DNA of 64,000 nt from Acidimicrobiaceae bacterium (GTDB lineage: Bacteria > Actinomycetota > Acidimicrobiia > Acidimicrobiales > Ilumatobacteraceae), in contig JACJWG010000003.1 of the NCBI GenBank assembly GCA_020637235.1, forward strand, positions 186,001-250,000. The letters run 5' to 3'. The position numbers and the translations under genes are program-made. Shown piece after piece: positions 45,844 through 53,753 of the stretch (positions are counted from its first letter, which is position 1; each line of letters starts with the position of its first letter). The notes beneath the pieces are model-generated. The model was not told where the DNA came from. It ran no database searches and saw nothing but the letters and a program-made list of their open reading frames with translations.

Positions 45844-46524
45844 ATGGCAGCGCGAGTGCGGACTGGTCATGCGGATGGTCGGACCGACCGAACGCGGGCG
45901 ATGGCTGGTGCCGCGCTCGCGCTGCTCGTGCTCGCCCTGTCCGATGCGGGCTCGGAAGTGTCCGCGGCGCCGCCGGCGACCGCCGTCTCGTGTGTCGACG
46001 AGACCGTGCGGTGGGGCGGTGCCCATCAGCTCGCCGTCGACGGCTCGTTCTCGACAGGCGTCGACGTGGTGCCGCCGGCGGCCGGCGAGACCCTCAGCGT
46101 CGTCGGGGTGTCCGCCGACGGTCTGGACACGAGCGGACGTGCCAGCGCGCTGCCGGTGGAGGTCGGCGGCGCGGTCGTGCACACCGGCGGGTCGACCGCC
46201 GGGGGAGCGGTCGTGGTGCGATCGAACGTGTCGACCCCGGTCACCGTGAGCGGGGTGACGGTCGTCGTGCGGCGTTGCGCCGAGGTCGCAGCGGCATCGA
46301 CCGCAGGTGCGCCGGTGGCCACGGCGGCGCCCGCCACCCGATCGGAGGGCGCCGTGGCGTCGGTCCTGCCCGAGACCGGTCAGGACGAGCTCGCCACCAC
46401 CCTGGTGGGCGCGATCGTGGTGGCGTTGGGTGCCGCGCTCGTGGTCGCCGGTCGGCGCGACGTCACTGCTGCCGGCCGCGTGCCTGGATCGCCGCGCGCC
46501 GTTCGGCCACCTTCTCCGGGCTGA
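45844..46524 (+). CDS. LPXTG sortase-anchored small surface protein
   Basis: 226 aa. Signal peptide M-A-G-A-A-L-A-L-L-V-L-A-L after a basic n-region; an extracytoplasmic domain of about 120 aa with two Cys; then L-P-E-T-G at residues 175-179, a hydrophobic helix (L-V-G-A-I-V-V-A-L-G-A-A-L-V-V-A) and R-R. The 23-residue tail past the arginines is longer than usual. The 3' end overlaps the antisense enoyl-CoA hydratase gene by 62 bp. No sortase gene is in the window. Confidence 0.8.
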   Translation: MAARVRTGHADGRTDRTRAMAGAALALLVLALSDAGSEVSAAPPATAVSCVDETVRWGGAHQLAVDGSFSTGVDVVPPAAGETLSVVGVSADGLDTSGRASALPVEVGGAVVHTGGSTAGGAVVVRSNVSTPVTVSGVTVVVRRCAEVAAASTAGAPVATAAPATRSEGAVASVLPETGQDELATTLVGAIVVALGAALVVAGRRDVTAAGRVPGSPRAVRPPSPG

Positions 46525-47245
46525 ACTGCTCGTCGCGCCAGCGGCGCCCGTCGCGAGCTTCGATCTCCCATCCGGGGCGCTCGGCCGTGATCTCGGCGTA
46601 GGTGCTGCGGATCTGGCGAACCCCCGGCTGGTCGTTGCCGATGATGTCGAGCGCGAGCTTCCGGGTGAACGGCATCAGCTCGTCGTGGGGCACGACGTGG
46701 TTGACGAGTCCGAACTGCAGTGCCTCGTCGGCCTGCAGGAAGTTGCCCGTGAAGCTCATCTCGCGGGCGCGACGTACGCCGATCGCCTGCGGCAGCAGCA
46801 CCGTGAGGCCCCACCCCGGCATCACGCCCACGCGGCTGTGGGTGTCGCCGAACTTCGCATGCTCGCTGGCGACGAGGAAGTCGCAGTTGAGCGCGAGCTC
46901 GAACCCGCCCGTGATCGCCACCCCGTTGATCGCGCCGATCAGCGGCTTCGTCATCGGTGGGAAGGGGCCCCGCACGCCGGCCGCGTTGGCGCCGCCGTCG
47001 GCGCCGGTGCCGCCGAGGTTGCCGGCCGACGAACCGAGCTCCTTCAGATCGAGCCCGGCGCAGAACGCCGGATCCGCGCCCGTGAGGATCACCACGTCGA
47101 CGTCGTCGCTCGCGTCGGCCTCGGCGAGCAGCTGCGGGAGCAGGCGGAGCACCTCGCTCGACAGCGCGTTGCGCGCTGCGGGACGGTTGAGGGTGATCGT
47201 GGCGATGCGCTCGCTCACCTCGGACAGGACGACGGGATCGGACAT
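46463..47245 (-). CDS. Enoyl-CoA hydratase/isomerase family protein
   Basis: 260 aa crotonase-fold protein. The oxyanion hole lies in D-P-A-F-C-A-G-L-D-L-K-E-L and N-G-V-A-I-T-G-G-F-E-L; the position of catalytic Glu 2 falls in D-T-H-S-R-V-G-V-M-P-G-W-G, where the typical E is D/G, so true hydratase activity is uncertain. ATG 47245 is preferred over an upstream GTG that would start inside the palindromic repeat. Role probably in acyl-CoA degradation. Confidence 0.9.
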   Translation of the reverse strand: MSDPVVLSEVSERIATITLNRPAARNALSSEVLRLLPQLLAEADASDDVDVVILTGADPAFCAGLDLKELGSSAGNLGGTGADGGANAAGVRGPFPPMTKPLIGAINGVAITGGFELALNCDFLVASEHAKFGDTHSRVGVMPGWGLTVLLPQAIGVRRAREMSFTGNFLQADEALQFGLVNHVVPHDELMPFTRKLALDIIGNDQPGVRQIRSTYAEITAERPGWEIEARDGRRWRDEQFSPEKVAERRAAIQARGRQQ

Positions 47246-47252
47246 GGGTCGA

Positions 47253-47299
47253 TTCTGGTCGCGCCACGTCACGCCCAGCGAGACGATGCGCGACCAAAA
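47253..47299. repeat. 47-bp palindromic element, copy 2
   Basis: Outer arms TTCTGGTCGCGC (47253-47264) and GCGCGACCAAAA (47288-47299), same length and same arm sequence as 33743-33789 but with a diverged centre. It lies between two minus-strand genes, 7 bp upstream of the enoyl-CoA hydratase ATG. Confidence 0.85.
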
Positions 47300-47315
47300 G
47301 CGGGTGGGCGAGCGA

Positions 47316-47942
47316 TCAGTCGTCGTCGGCGGGGAGGAACTCGAGCTTCAGGTCGCCGAGCTTCACGAGCGTCGCCGCGATCCACCCCCCGAGCGCCCCG
47401 AAGTGGTCGTCGAGCAAGGTGCTCGAACCGTCGGCCAGGGTCTGCTCGGCCAGCTCGTACAAGCCCTCGTAGGTCACCTCGATCGCGAACTCCGCCGACG
47501 GCGCGTCGTCGGCCGCTTCGCGCTCGATCGGGTCGACGTAGGCGATCTCGATCGTGGTGCCCGCACGTTCGAGACGCCCGTCGCCGATCAACGGGCTGGT
47601 CTCGGGCGCGATGTGCTCCACCACCGATCGGTCGGGCTGTCCGGCGAGTCGCTGGACGCGGAACACGATCTCCATCTCGATCGCCGGCAGCTGGTCGAGC
47701 ACCTCCTCGACGTACCACCGCCGGTACGACGTCTGGCTCCACGTCGGCCAGTCGAAGTTGACGTGCGCGACCACGCGAGGCGGCTGGCCCTCGCCGGGCA
47801 GCCCGTAGCTGGTCTCCCAGCTGAGGTCGCCCAGCAACACGTCGACCTGGAAGTGCTCGTCGAAGGCCTGCCGTTCGAGGAACGCCGCCTCGAAGGCGTC
47901 GCGCAGCGCGCCGATGGCATCGGTGAACACGTGGTCGAGCAT
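47316..47942 (-). CDS. Conserved-looking hypothetical protein, possible SRPBCC/DUF2505-like fold
   Basis: 208 aa, acidic, no signal or TM. It begins M-L-D-H-V-F-T-D-A-I-G-A-L-R-D-A-F and contains aromatic strands (W-E-T-S-Y-G-L-P, Y-R-R-W-Y-V-E-E-V-L-D) and a late helix (D-D-H-F-G-A-L-G-G-W-I-A-A). The size and strand pattern recall lipid-binding START-like proteins, but no diagnostic motif is present. Codon use matches neighbours, so it is a real gene. Confidence 0.7.
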   Translation of the reverse strand: MLDHVFTDAIGALRDAFEAAFLERQAFDEHFQVDVLLGDLSWETSYGLPGEGQPPRVVAHVNFDWPTWSQTSYRRWYVEEVLDQLPAIEMEIVFRVQRLAGQPDRSVVEHIAPETSPLIGDGRLERAGTTIEIAYVDPIEREAADDAPSAEFAIEVTYEGLYELAEQTLADGSSTLLDDHFGALGGWIAATLVKLGDLKLEFLPADDD

Positions 47943-48044
47943 GCGGCGACGACGCTAGCCACTCGCCGCCCCCCGCCCATCGGGGAAACCGGCGGCCGGG
48001 TGCGGGCACGGGGCCGCCCCGACCGTCGTGCCATGATCGGGGCC

Positions 48045-48824
48045 ATGTCGCTGGTGCTCACCGAACTCGTCCCCGCCGATCCCGACGCCCCGGAAGGGGC
48101 GGCGTATGCGGTGCTCACGTTGAACAACCCCGGCGAGCGCAACACGCTGACGGCGCCGCTCGTCGCCGACATCATCTCGGCGATGGACGCGTTCGAGGCC
48201 GACGAGCGCGTCGGTGCCGTGGTGGTGACCGGCGCCGCCCCGGCGTTCTGCGCAGGCGCCAACCTCGGCAATCTGGCCGAGGCGACCGAGGAGAGCCTGG
48301 GGTCGATCTACGAGGGGTTCCTCCGCGTGGCCCGGAGCCCGCTGCCCACCATCGCCGCGGTGAACGGCGCCGCCGTCGGCGCCGGGATGAACCTCGCGCT
48401 CGGGTGCGACGTGCGCATCGCCGCTCGTCGCGCGAAGTTCGACACCCGCTTCCTCCAGATCGGCATCCACCCGGGTGGCGGGCACACCTGGATGCTCCGC
48501 CGCATCGTCGGCCCGCAGGCCACGTTCGCGGGCGTCGTGTTCGGCGAGGTGATGGACGGAGCCGAGGCCGAGCGCGTGGGTCTCGTGCACCGGTGCGTCG
48601 CCGACGACGAGCTGCTCGCCGCCGCGGGCGCGATGGCCGCGCGAGCAGCGCTGGCGCCACGCGAGCTCGTGATCGAGGTGAAGAAGACCATCCAGGCGAT
48701 GGCCGACGTCGACACCCACCCGTCGGCGGTGCAGCGCGAGCTCGATCCGCAGGTGTGGAGCACCCGCCAGCCGTGGTTCGCCGAGCGTCTCGCCGCGCTG
48801 CAGCGCACGATCAGCTCGAAGTGA
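48045..48824 (+). CDS. Enoyl-CoA hydratase/isomerase family protein (second)
   Basis: 259 aa crotonase fold: A-P-A-F-C-A-G-A-N-L and N-G-A-A-V-G-A-G-M-N-L-A-L form the oxyanion hole, followed by G-I-H-P-G-G-G-H-T-W as in many actinobacterial EchA proteins. It is not closely similar to the copy at 46463. ATG 48045 used; ATG 48033 would add four residues. Confidence 0.9.
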   Translation: MSLVLTELVPADPDAPEGAAYAVLTLNNPGERNTLTAPLVADIISAMDAFEADERVGAVVVTGAAPAFCAGANLGNLAEATEESLGSIYEGFLRVARSPLPTIAAVNGAAVGAGMNLALGCDVRIAARRAKFDTRFLQIGIHPGGGHTWMLRRIVGPQATFAGVVFGEVMDGAEAERVGLVHRCVADDELLAAAGAMAARAALAPRELVIEVKKTIQAMADVDTHPSAVQRELDPQVWSTRQPWFAERLAALQRTISSK

Positions 48825-48839
48825 GGCCGTTGCCCGGAG

Positions 48840-49148
48840 TCACACCTTCGACATGTCGATCGTGAGGCGGACGACGACCTCGTCCCCGACGGCCAGCGAT
48901 TCCGCGCGCCGGACCGCATCCTTCACCGGTACCAGGTAGCCGCCCTGCTTCGGGAACAGCGACGTCGTGTACGCCGTCACACCGATCCGGGCCCGCACGG
49001 GGATGACGCCCCAGCCGTAGGTGACGAGCTTCGCGACGTCGCGGATGAGCTCGCTCTCGTCCTCGGGCACCGGCACGAAGTGGAACGGCGACGGCCCGCG
49101 CCAGTGGATGATCTCGCCGGCGAACTCGAGCTCCATGCTGGGATGCAC
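48840..49148 (-). CDS. DUF1905 domain protein
   Basis: 102 aa. F-A-G-E-I-I-H-W-R-G-P-S-P-F-H-F-V-P-V-P and G-W-G-V-I-P-V-R-A-R-I-G ... F-P-K-Q-G-G-Y-L-V-P-V-K are the conserved strands of DUF1905, a small beta-barrel of unknown role often fused to a YdeI-like domain. Convergent with the enoyl-CoA hydratase gene. Confidence 0.85.
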   Translation of the reverse strand: MHPSMELEFAGEIIHWRGPSPFHFVPVPEDESELIRDVAKLVTYGWGVIPVRARIGVTAYTTSLFPKQGGYLVPVKDAVRRAESLAVGDEVVVRLTIDMSKV

Positions 49149-49327
49149 GTGGTCGATCGTAGGCCGATCGTCGGTCGCGCGGGTTCGTCAGGATGTCGAC
49201 GCAGCGTGGCCGGAAAGCGCGCACAAAAGTTACCGGCAGGCCCTTCCCCGGTGACGGGCCCAGGCGTACCCTCAGGTCACGGGAAGCTCTTCCACCCGTA
49301 CTGATCCGAGAGACAACGGAGGTACTG

Positions 49328-49633
49328 ATGAGCCAGCGCCATCGCAGCCAGGACGTGGCACCGCCACCGAAGATGGACCTGCGGGCCCATGCCCACAACG
49401 AGCGGCACCGCATCAAGGGCGAGCTCTCCGCCCTTGCATCGCAGGTGAGCGCCGGGTACGAACCGGAGGACGTCCACGAACCCGGTCGTGCGTGGGTGCC
49501 CGAGCACCATCGGGACGCCGATCGCGTCAAGGCTCCGCAGCGCCAGCCCCGTCACTGGAAGATGAAGATGTGGAAGCGGCGCTCGAGCGTCCGCCGGGCG
49601 AAGGCCCAGGCGTTCCGTCTCGCCGGCGAGTGA
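49328..49633 (+). CDS. Small basic hypothetical protein
   Basis: 101 aa, rich in Arg, Lys and His, with a strongly basic C-terminus (H-W-K-M-K-M-W-K-R-R-S-S-V-R-R-A-K). GGAGG sits 8 bp before ATG 49328. No domain recognised. The charge suggests nucleic acid or ribosome binding; that is only an inference. A strong hairpin follows the stop. Confidence 0.7.
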   Translation: MSQRHRSQDVAPPPKMDLRAHAHNERHRIKGELSALASQVSAGYEPEDVHEPGRAWVPEHHRDADRVKAPQRQPRHWKMKMWKRRSSVRRAKAQAFRLAGE

Positions 49634-49660
49634 CCACCGCAGCCAGGTGACTCGCTCCTC

Positions 49661-49705
49661 GTGAGCGGAGGTGCGCGGTCAGCAGGCCGCGCACCTCCGG
49701 CTCAC
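49661..49705. terminator. Bidirectional terminator hairpin between convergent genes
   Basis: Arms GTGAGCgGAGGTGCGCGG (49661-49678) and CCGCGCACCTCcgGCTCAC (49687-49705) around an 8-nt loop. It lies between convergent stops at 49633 and 49713. No clear T tract. Confidence 0.75.
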
Positions 49706-49712
49706 CCGAGCG

Positions 49713-50351
49713 TCAACCGATCCAGGTGGCGGTGAGTTCCGCCCGCCGCTCGTGCCACTCCTCGGCGGTGATGCCGAAGCGCATGTGGTCCTCCCAGACG
49801 CCGTTGATCTCGAGGTAGCGCACCGCGACACCCTCCTCGCGCACACCCAGCTTCTCCATCACCCGACGGCTGTTGGTGTTGCGAGGGACGATGCAGATCT
49901 CGAGCCGGTGGAGGTGCAGTTCCTCGAACGCGAACCGCGCCACCACGGCCACACCTTCGGCCACGTACGAGTGACCGGCTCGTTCGCGGTCGATCCAGTA
50001 GCCGATCGTGCCGCACTGCAATGCACCTCGGACGATGTTGTTGAGGTTCACCTCGCCGGCGAAGGCGTGATCGACGAACAGCGCGAACCCGTACGCCGTG
50101 CCCGCCTGGCGTTCACGATCACGAGCCGCGCACCGTGCGCCGAACGCGTCGCGGGACCGGGTCGGATCGGCCACGCGGGTGGAGCGCATCGGCTCCCAGG
50201 GCAGCAGCCAGTGCTCGTTGCGGACGCGCACCTCCGACCACTGCGGGAAGTCGGTCGGTGTGAGGGGCCGCATCATCACCCGCTTGCCGTAGAGGCGTAG
50301 TCCGTTCACCGATGGCATCGACGGGTGTCCGAACACGCCCGAGCCGCTCAC
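49713..50351 (-). CDS. GNAT family N-acetyltransferase (RimJ-like)
   Basis: 212 aa. M-R-P-L-T-P-T-D-F-P-Q-W-S-E-V-R begins the fold. I-G-Y-W-I-D-R-E-R-A-G-H-S-Y-V-A-E-G-V and I-V-P-R-N-T-N-S-R-R-V-M-E-K-L-G-V-R-E-E-G are the RimJ/RimL acetyl-CoA-binding motifs. It probably acetylates a protein N-terminus or small amine. GTG 50351 overlaps the previous stop (GTGA), fixing the start. Confidence 0.9.
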   Translation of the reverse strand: MSGSGVFGHPSMPSVNGLRLYGKRVMMRPLTPTDFPQWSEVRVRNEHWLLPWEPMRSTRVADPTRSRDAFGARCAARDRERQAGTAYGFALFVDHAFAGEVNLNNIVRGALQCGTIGYWIDRERAGHSYVAEGVAVVARFAFEELHLHRLEICIVPRNTNSRRVMEKLGVREEGVAVRYLEINGVWEDHMRFGITAEEWHERRAELTATWIG

Positions 50352-50845
50352 GGTGCCGCCGTCACGACGAGCACGTCGAGCTGGAGCTTGCGCATCACGG
50401 CCACCACCGTGCAACAGCCTGCCACCACGCGGTCGACGAGGAGCGGGTCGAGCCCCGGGTTCTTCGCCCGATCGGCACGCCGTTCGGTGGCCATCGTGCG
50501 GAACACGTCCTCGGCGGCGTCGCGGCTCAGCTCGAACGGCAGCTCGGCGGCGCCGCCGAGTTCGACCGCGACGATGGCCGTCGCCTCCGGGCCACTCATC
50601 GACACCGGTGCGTCGACCAGGTCGGGGCGTTCGCGCACGAGGTCGTCGAGGTGATCGGCGACGGCGCCGATGGCGTTCGTGAGATCTTCCGGCCGGGGCG
50701 GATCGCTGACGAACTGGCGCGTGAGGGTCGTCACGCCGACGGGCAGCGCGCGGCGGACCGAGGTGCCGTCGACCGGCACGTGCACGACCACCAATTCGTC
50801 GTCGAGGAGCTCCAGGTGCCAGAAGGGGCCCGCGGTCGCGGTCAC
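50348..50845 (-). CDS. Truncated Ppx/GppA-like protein
   Basis: 165 aa from GTG 50845, which overlaps the DUF501 stop. The segment V-G-V-T-T-L-T-R-Q-F-V-S-D-P-P and R-A-D-R-A-K-N-P-G-L-D-P then V-D-R-V-V-A-G-C-C-T-V-V-A-V-M-R-K-L matches the second actin-like subdomain of exopolyphosphatase/GppA proteins, including the G-x-T-T-L block and the late helix. The whole first subdomain with its phosphate loops (about 130 residues) is missing. DUF501-ppx is a common actinobacterial gene pair, so this is probably a degenerate ppx. Confidence 0.6.
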   Translation of the reverse strand: MTATAGPFWHLELLDDELVVVHVPVDGTSVRRALPVGVTTLTRQFVSDPPRPEDLTNAIGAVADHLDDLVRERPDLVDAPVSMSGPEATAIVAVELGGAAELPFELSRDAAEDVFRTMATERRADRAKNPGLDPLLVDRVVAGCCTVVAVMRKLQLDVLVVTAAP

Positions 50846-51309
50846 GTGGCCACCTCGTCGAGGTGCTCGGCCACCCAGCGGCCGACGGGATCGTCGCCGC
50901 CGGCGAGGAACCAGGCGTAGTGGGCGTGCAAGCACTTCACCCCCGTGCGGGTCCCGGCCACGCCGCCCGTGGGCCGCGGACCGGTGTGTCCGGCCGGGAG
51001 GTCGGCGTCACGCTCGATCGCGTAGCGGCGGTGGGCGTCGGCGACCTCGTCGGCGGGGAGGTCGGCCTCCGCCCGTCGCACGCCACCCGCGCCCTCGAGG
51101 CGGCTGACGACCAGATGCTCGCGGTGGCCGACGAGCCAGTAGCGCGTGGGCATCGGGGTGCCGTCGTCGAGGACCGGGGCGTTGCGCAGCACGACCGGGT
51201 CGCCGTCGGCGCGCCGGACCACGATCTCGTACGCACCCTGTGGCTCGCGGCCGAGCAGCTCACGCACCCGGAGTCGGTCGGCATCGCTCGGTGGCGTCGG
51301 CGCCGGCAC
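50842..51309 (-). CDS. DUF501 family protein
   Basis: 155 aa. Y-E-I-V-V-R-R-A-D-G-D-P-V-V-L-R-N-A-P, P-T-R-Y-W-L-V-G-H and R-P-T-G-G-V-A-G-T-R-T-G-V-K-C-L-H-A-H-Y-A are the family motifs, the last with Cys and two His that could bind metal. DUF501 is a small actinobacterial family usually next to ppx and divIC. Function unknown. Confidence 0.92.
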   Translation of the reverse strand: MPAPTPPSDADRLRVRELLGREPQGAYEIVVRRADGDPVVLRNAPVLDDGTPMPTRYWLVGHREHLVVSRLEGAGGVRRAEADLPADEVADAHRRYAIERDADLPAGHTGPRPTGGVAGTRTGVKCLHAHYAWFLAGGDDPVGRWVAEHLDEVAT

Positions 51310-51333
51310 GGACGGATCCTCGACCAGGACGGG

Positions 51334-52134
51334 TCACTTCCGGAAGCGGCGCACGACCAGCAGCGCGACGACCAGAGCGGCCAGGGTGGGGAGCAGACGC
51401 TTCAGCACGGCCGTGCCGGCCAGCCCGGAGAGTTCGATCGGTTCGTTCGCCGGACCGTCGATCTTGCGCACCGTCGGCGTCTCCGTGGCCGGGCGCGTCG
51501 CCGTCGCAGGGTCTGCAGCAGGGGCGCCAGCAGGGTCGGCTGCGGATTCGGCAGCTGCCGGTGCCACGGCTTCGTCGGTGGATGCCGTCGCCGCCTCCGG
51601 GGCGTCGGCGGCACCGATGGCCTCGGGTGCGGCCTCGGGTGCGGTCTCGGGTGCGGCCTCGGGTGCAGTCTCGGATGTGGCGCCCGACTCGTCCAGCATC
51701 GTGTTGAGGTTGTGCGCGAACTGCTCCATCAGCTTCTTGCTGACGTCGGCCATGATCCCGCGTCCGAACTGCGCCACCTTGCCGGTGATCCGCAGGTCGG
51801 TCTGGACGACGCACTTCGTGGTGGTGGCGTCGATCGGCTCGAGCTGGGCGGTGATCATCGCGTCAGCGTTGCCCTTGCCGGTCGTGTCCCGGCCCTCGCC
51901 GTGCAACACGGCGCGGTGGTTCGGGTCGTCGCGCTCGACGAAGGTGGCCTGGCCCTTGAACGCGGTGCTGATCGCGCCGAGCTTCACCTTCACCACGCCG
52001 CGGTAGATGTCACCCTCGATCTCCTGCAGCTGTGCGCCGGGCATGCACGGTGCGATCCGCTCCACGTCGGTGAGCACCACCCAGGTCTCGTCGATGGGAC
52101 GGTGGACCACGAACTCGTTCAGGAGCTTCTCCAT
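51334..52134 (-). CDS. coxG: CoxG-like SRPBCC protein with membrane anchor
   Basis: 266 aa. Residues 1-150 are a CoxG domain (F-V-V-H-R-P-I-D-E-T-W-V-V-L-T-D-V-E-R-I-A-P-C-M-P-G-A, G-K-V-A-Q-F-G-R-G-I-M). An Ala/Pro/Glu/Thr linker with A-P-E-A/T repeats follows (about 165-230) and a C-terminal TM helix plus R-R-F-R-K. CoxG anchors CO dehydrogenase or related molybdenum hydroxylases to the membrane. It starts 16 bp inside the mocA-like gene. Confidence 0.9.
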   Translation of the reverse strand: MEKLLNEFVVHRPIDETWVVLTDVERIAPCMPGAQLQEIEGDIYRGVVKVKLGAISTAFKGQATFVERDDPNHRAVLHGEGRDTTGKGNADAMITAQLEPIDATTTKCVVQTDLRITGKVAQFGRGIMADVSKKLMEQFAHNLNTMLDESGATSETAPEAAPETAPEAAPEAIGAADAPEAATASTDEAVAPAAAESAADPAGAPAADPATATRPATETPTVRKIDGPANEPIELSGLAGTAVLKRLLPTLAALVVALLVVRRFRK

Positions 52135-52721
52135 CGCTGCACATCCTCCAGGGTGTCGATATCGGCGGCGGTCCCCGGACACGGGACCTCGTGGACCAGG
52201 GTCGGATGATCGCGCATCAGCGTCCGCGCTCCATCATCGCCTGTGTCCGACAACATCGGCCACACCGACCGGTGGAGCCGCACGGGATGGGGCCCGCGGC
52301 GGCCATCATACGAGGCCACCACCACCGGCTGGTCGGCCGGTGCCGTGGCGACGGCGCGCCATGCTGCGCTCGTGACACCCGGCTGATCGCCGAGGCCCAC
52401 CACCACGGCATCGGCCCCGACGGCATCGGCGACGGCCACGCCGGCCCGCAGCGACGAGGCCTGGCCCTCGGCCCAACGCTCGTTCGCCATCACGCTCACC
52501 CGGCCCGCCCAGCGCGCATCGCTCGGGTCGATCGGCACGTCGGTCGCGCCCGACACCACGACGACGTCGCCGACGCCGGCCTCCAGGGCGTGGGCCACCG
52601 CACGAACCACCAGCGGCTCGCCGTCGATGTCGACGAGCAGTTTGTGACGATCGCCGCGAAACCTCGAGCCGGCGCCGGCCGCCAGCACGACGCACACGAC
52701 GGTCGACGGATGATGCGGCAT
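52119..52721 (-). CDS. MocA/MobA-like molybdopterin nucleotidyltransferase
   Basis: 200 aa. The NTP-binding loop L-A-A-G-A-G-S-R-F-R-G-D-R-H-K-L-L (about residues 13-29) is that of MobA-like transferases, and G-L-G-D-Q-P-G-V holds the metal-binding Asp. It would attach CMP or GMP to molybdopterin for a xanthine dehydrogenase/CO dehydrogenase family enzyme. ATG 52721 matches family starts; the upstream extension is Ser/Arg-rich and not conserved. Confidence 0.9.
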   Translation of the reverse strand: MPHHPSTVVCVVLAAGAGSRFRGDRHKLLVDIDGEPLVVRAVAHALEAGVGDVVVVSGATDVPIDPSDARWAGRVSVMANERWAEGQASSLRAGVAVADAVGADAVVVGLGDQPGVTSAAWRAVATAPADQPVVVASYDGRRGPHPVRLHRSVWPMLSDTGDDGARTLMRDHPTLVHEVPCPGTAADIDTLEDVQRWRSS

Positions 52722-52813
52722 CGTCCCAGCGTAGGCGGCGTGCCGGGCCCAGGGTCGGGGCGCGCGGGATGACGGTGAGGCGTCAGTCACATGACGAAAA
52801 GATGACGACGCGC

Positions 52814-52841
52814 TTGAACATTGCGAAACGGTGACGATAAG
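52814..52841 (+). promoter_or_regulatory. Candidate promoter for the NlpC/P60 gene
   Basis: TTGAAC (52814-52819), 16 nt, GATAAG (52836-52841) in the only AT-richer stretch of this 318-bp divergent gap. Several TGACG repeats (about 52768-52845) cluster around it and may be regulator sites. The 200-bp leader after it shows no riboswitch that I can recognise. Confidence 0.45.
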
Positions 52842-53039
52842 TTGACGGCCGTCTCGCAGGAGCGTCACCCATTCGTGTGGAGCTGACGACCCGGCGGGAC
52901 ACAGCGGTTGCGCTCTCGTACGGCGCTCCTGCGTGATCGTGGTCGGTTGGTTCGTCCGGACCTCCCCTCACCGCTCACGAACGTCCACGGTGCCGGCTCA
53001 TCGCGTCGGCCCGCGAGATCGAGGAGTCGTCCCCTTCAC

Positions 53040-53732
53040 ATGAGCATCCGTACCCACCGGCGGACCGGATCCACACGTCGTTTCCGACGGGTGGTCGTCG
53101 CCGCCGCACTGGCCTCGGCCACCGTCACCACCGTGGCCCTCCCGACCGGCGCCGTGCAGGCTGCACCCGCAGCTGTCACCGTCGACCGGGGTCGCGCCCG
53201 CCAGGCCGACGTCATCGCCGACCAGGCCGCTGCCGCGCTGAACGTGGTGGAGCGCTTCCTCGAGACCGGCGACGCCGACCTCCTCGACAGCTTCGACGAG
53301 CAGCGCGACGCCATTGCCGCAGCAGTCGCCGAGCGGCTGGGTCTCGACCCGGCGGCGATGCAGCGTGCGTGGCGCACCGCCGACCTCGACCACCAGACGG
53401 CGCTGATCGCCGGTCTCGGCCAGCTCGGGGTGTCGTACCGTCGCAACACGAGCAAGCCGGGTGTCAGCTTCGACTGCTCGGGCTTCACCACCTACGCGTG
53501 GTCGCGTGCCGGCGTCACGCTCGCTCGCCAGAGCAGCGCGCAGATCAAGGCCGCGGCACCGCGCGATCCGTCCACCGCGCAGGCGGGCGACCTGGTGCAG
53601 TACCCCGGTCACGTGATGATGTGGCTCGGTGTCGACCGTGCGGTCGTGCACGCGATCCAGCCGGGCAAGCCGGTGTCGGTCGACATCGTGTCGGGCCGCA
53701 AGTCGCTCCGCTTCGGCGACCCGACCGTCTGA
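53040..53732 (+). CDS. Secreted NlpC/P60 peptidoglycan hydrolase
   Basis: 230 aa. A basic n-region and signal peptide end near A-V-Q-A-A (about residue 41), and a helical region spans 45-120. The NlpC/P60 domain follows with catalytic Cys in F-D-C-S-G-F (about 146), G-D-L-V-Q-Y-P-G-H-V-M-M-W (His) and V-V-H-A-I-Q. It cleaves peptide bonds in wall peptides outside the membrane. A lone plus-strand gene inside a minus-strand cluster of molybdenum enzyme accessory genes. Confidence 0.93.
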   Translation: MSIRTHRRTGSTRRFRRVVVAAALASATVTTVALPTGAVQAAPAAVTVDRGRARQADVIADQAAAALNVVERFLETGDADLLDSFDEQRDAIAAAVAERLGLDPAAMQRAWRTADLDHQTALIAGLGQLGVSYRRNTSKPGVSFDCSGFTTYAWSRAGVTLARQSSAQIKAAAPRDPSTAQAGDLVQYPGHVMMWLGVDRAVVHAIQPGKPVSVDIVSGRKSLRFGDPTV

Positions 53733-53753
53733 TCCGACTCGCCGGCCGCGACG

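Noticed and set aside
52842..53039. c-di-AMP (ydaO-type) riboswitch before the NlpC/P60 gene
   Set aside because: Such leaders are common before actinobacterial wall hydrolases, but I could not find the conserved core in this leader.
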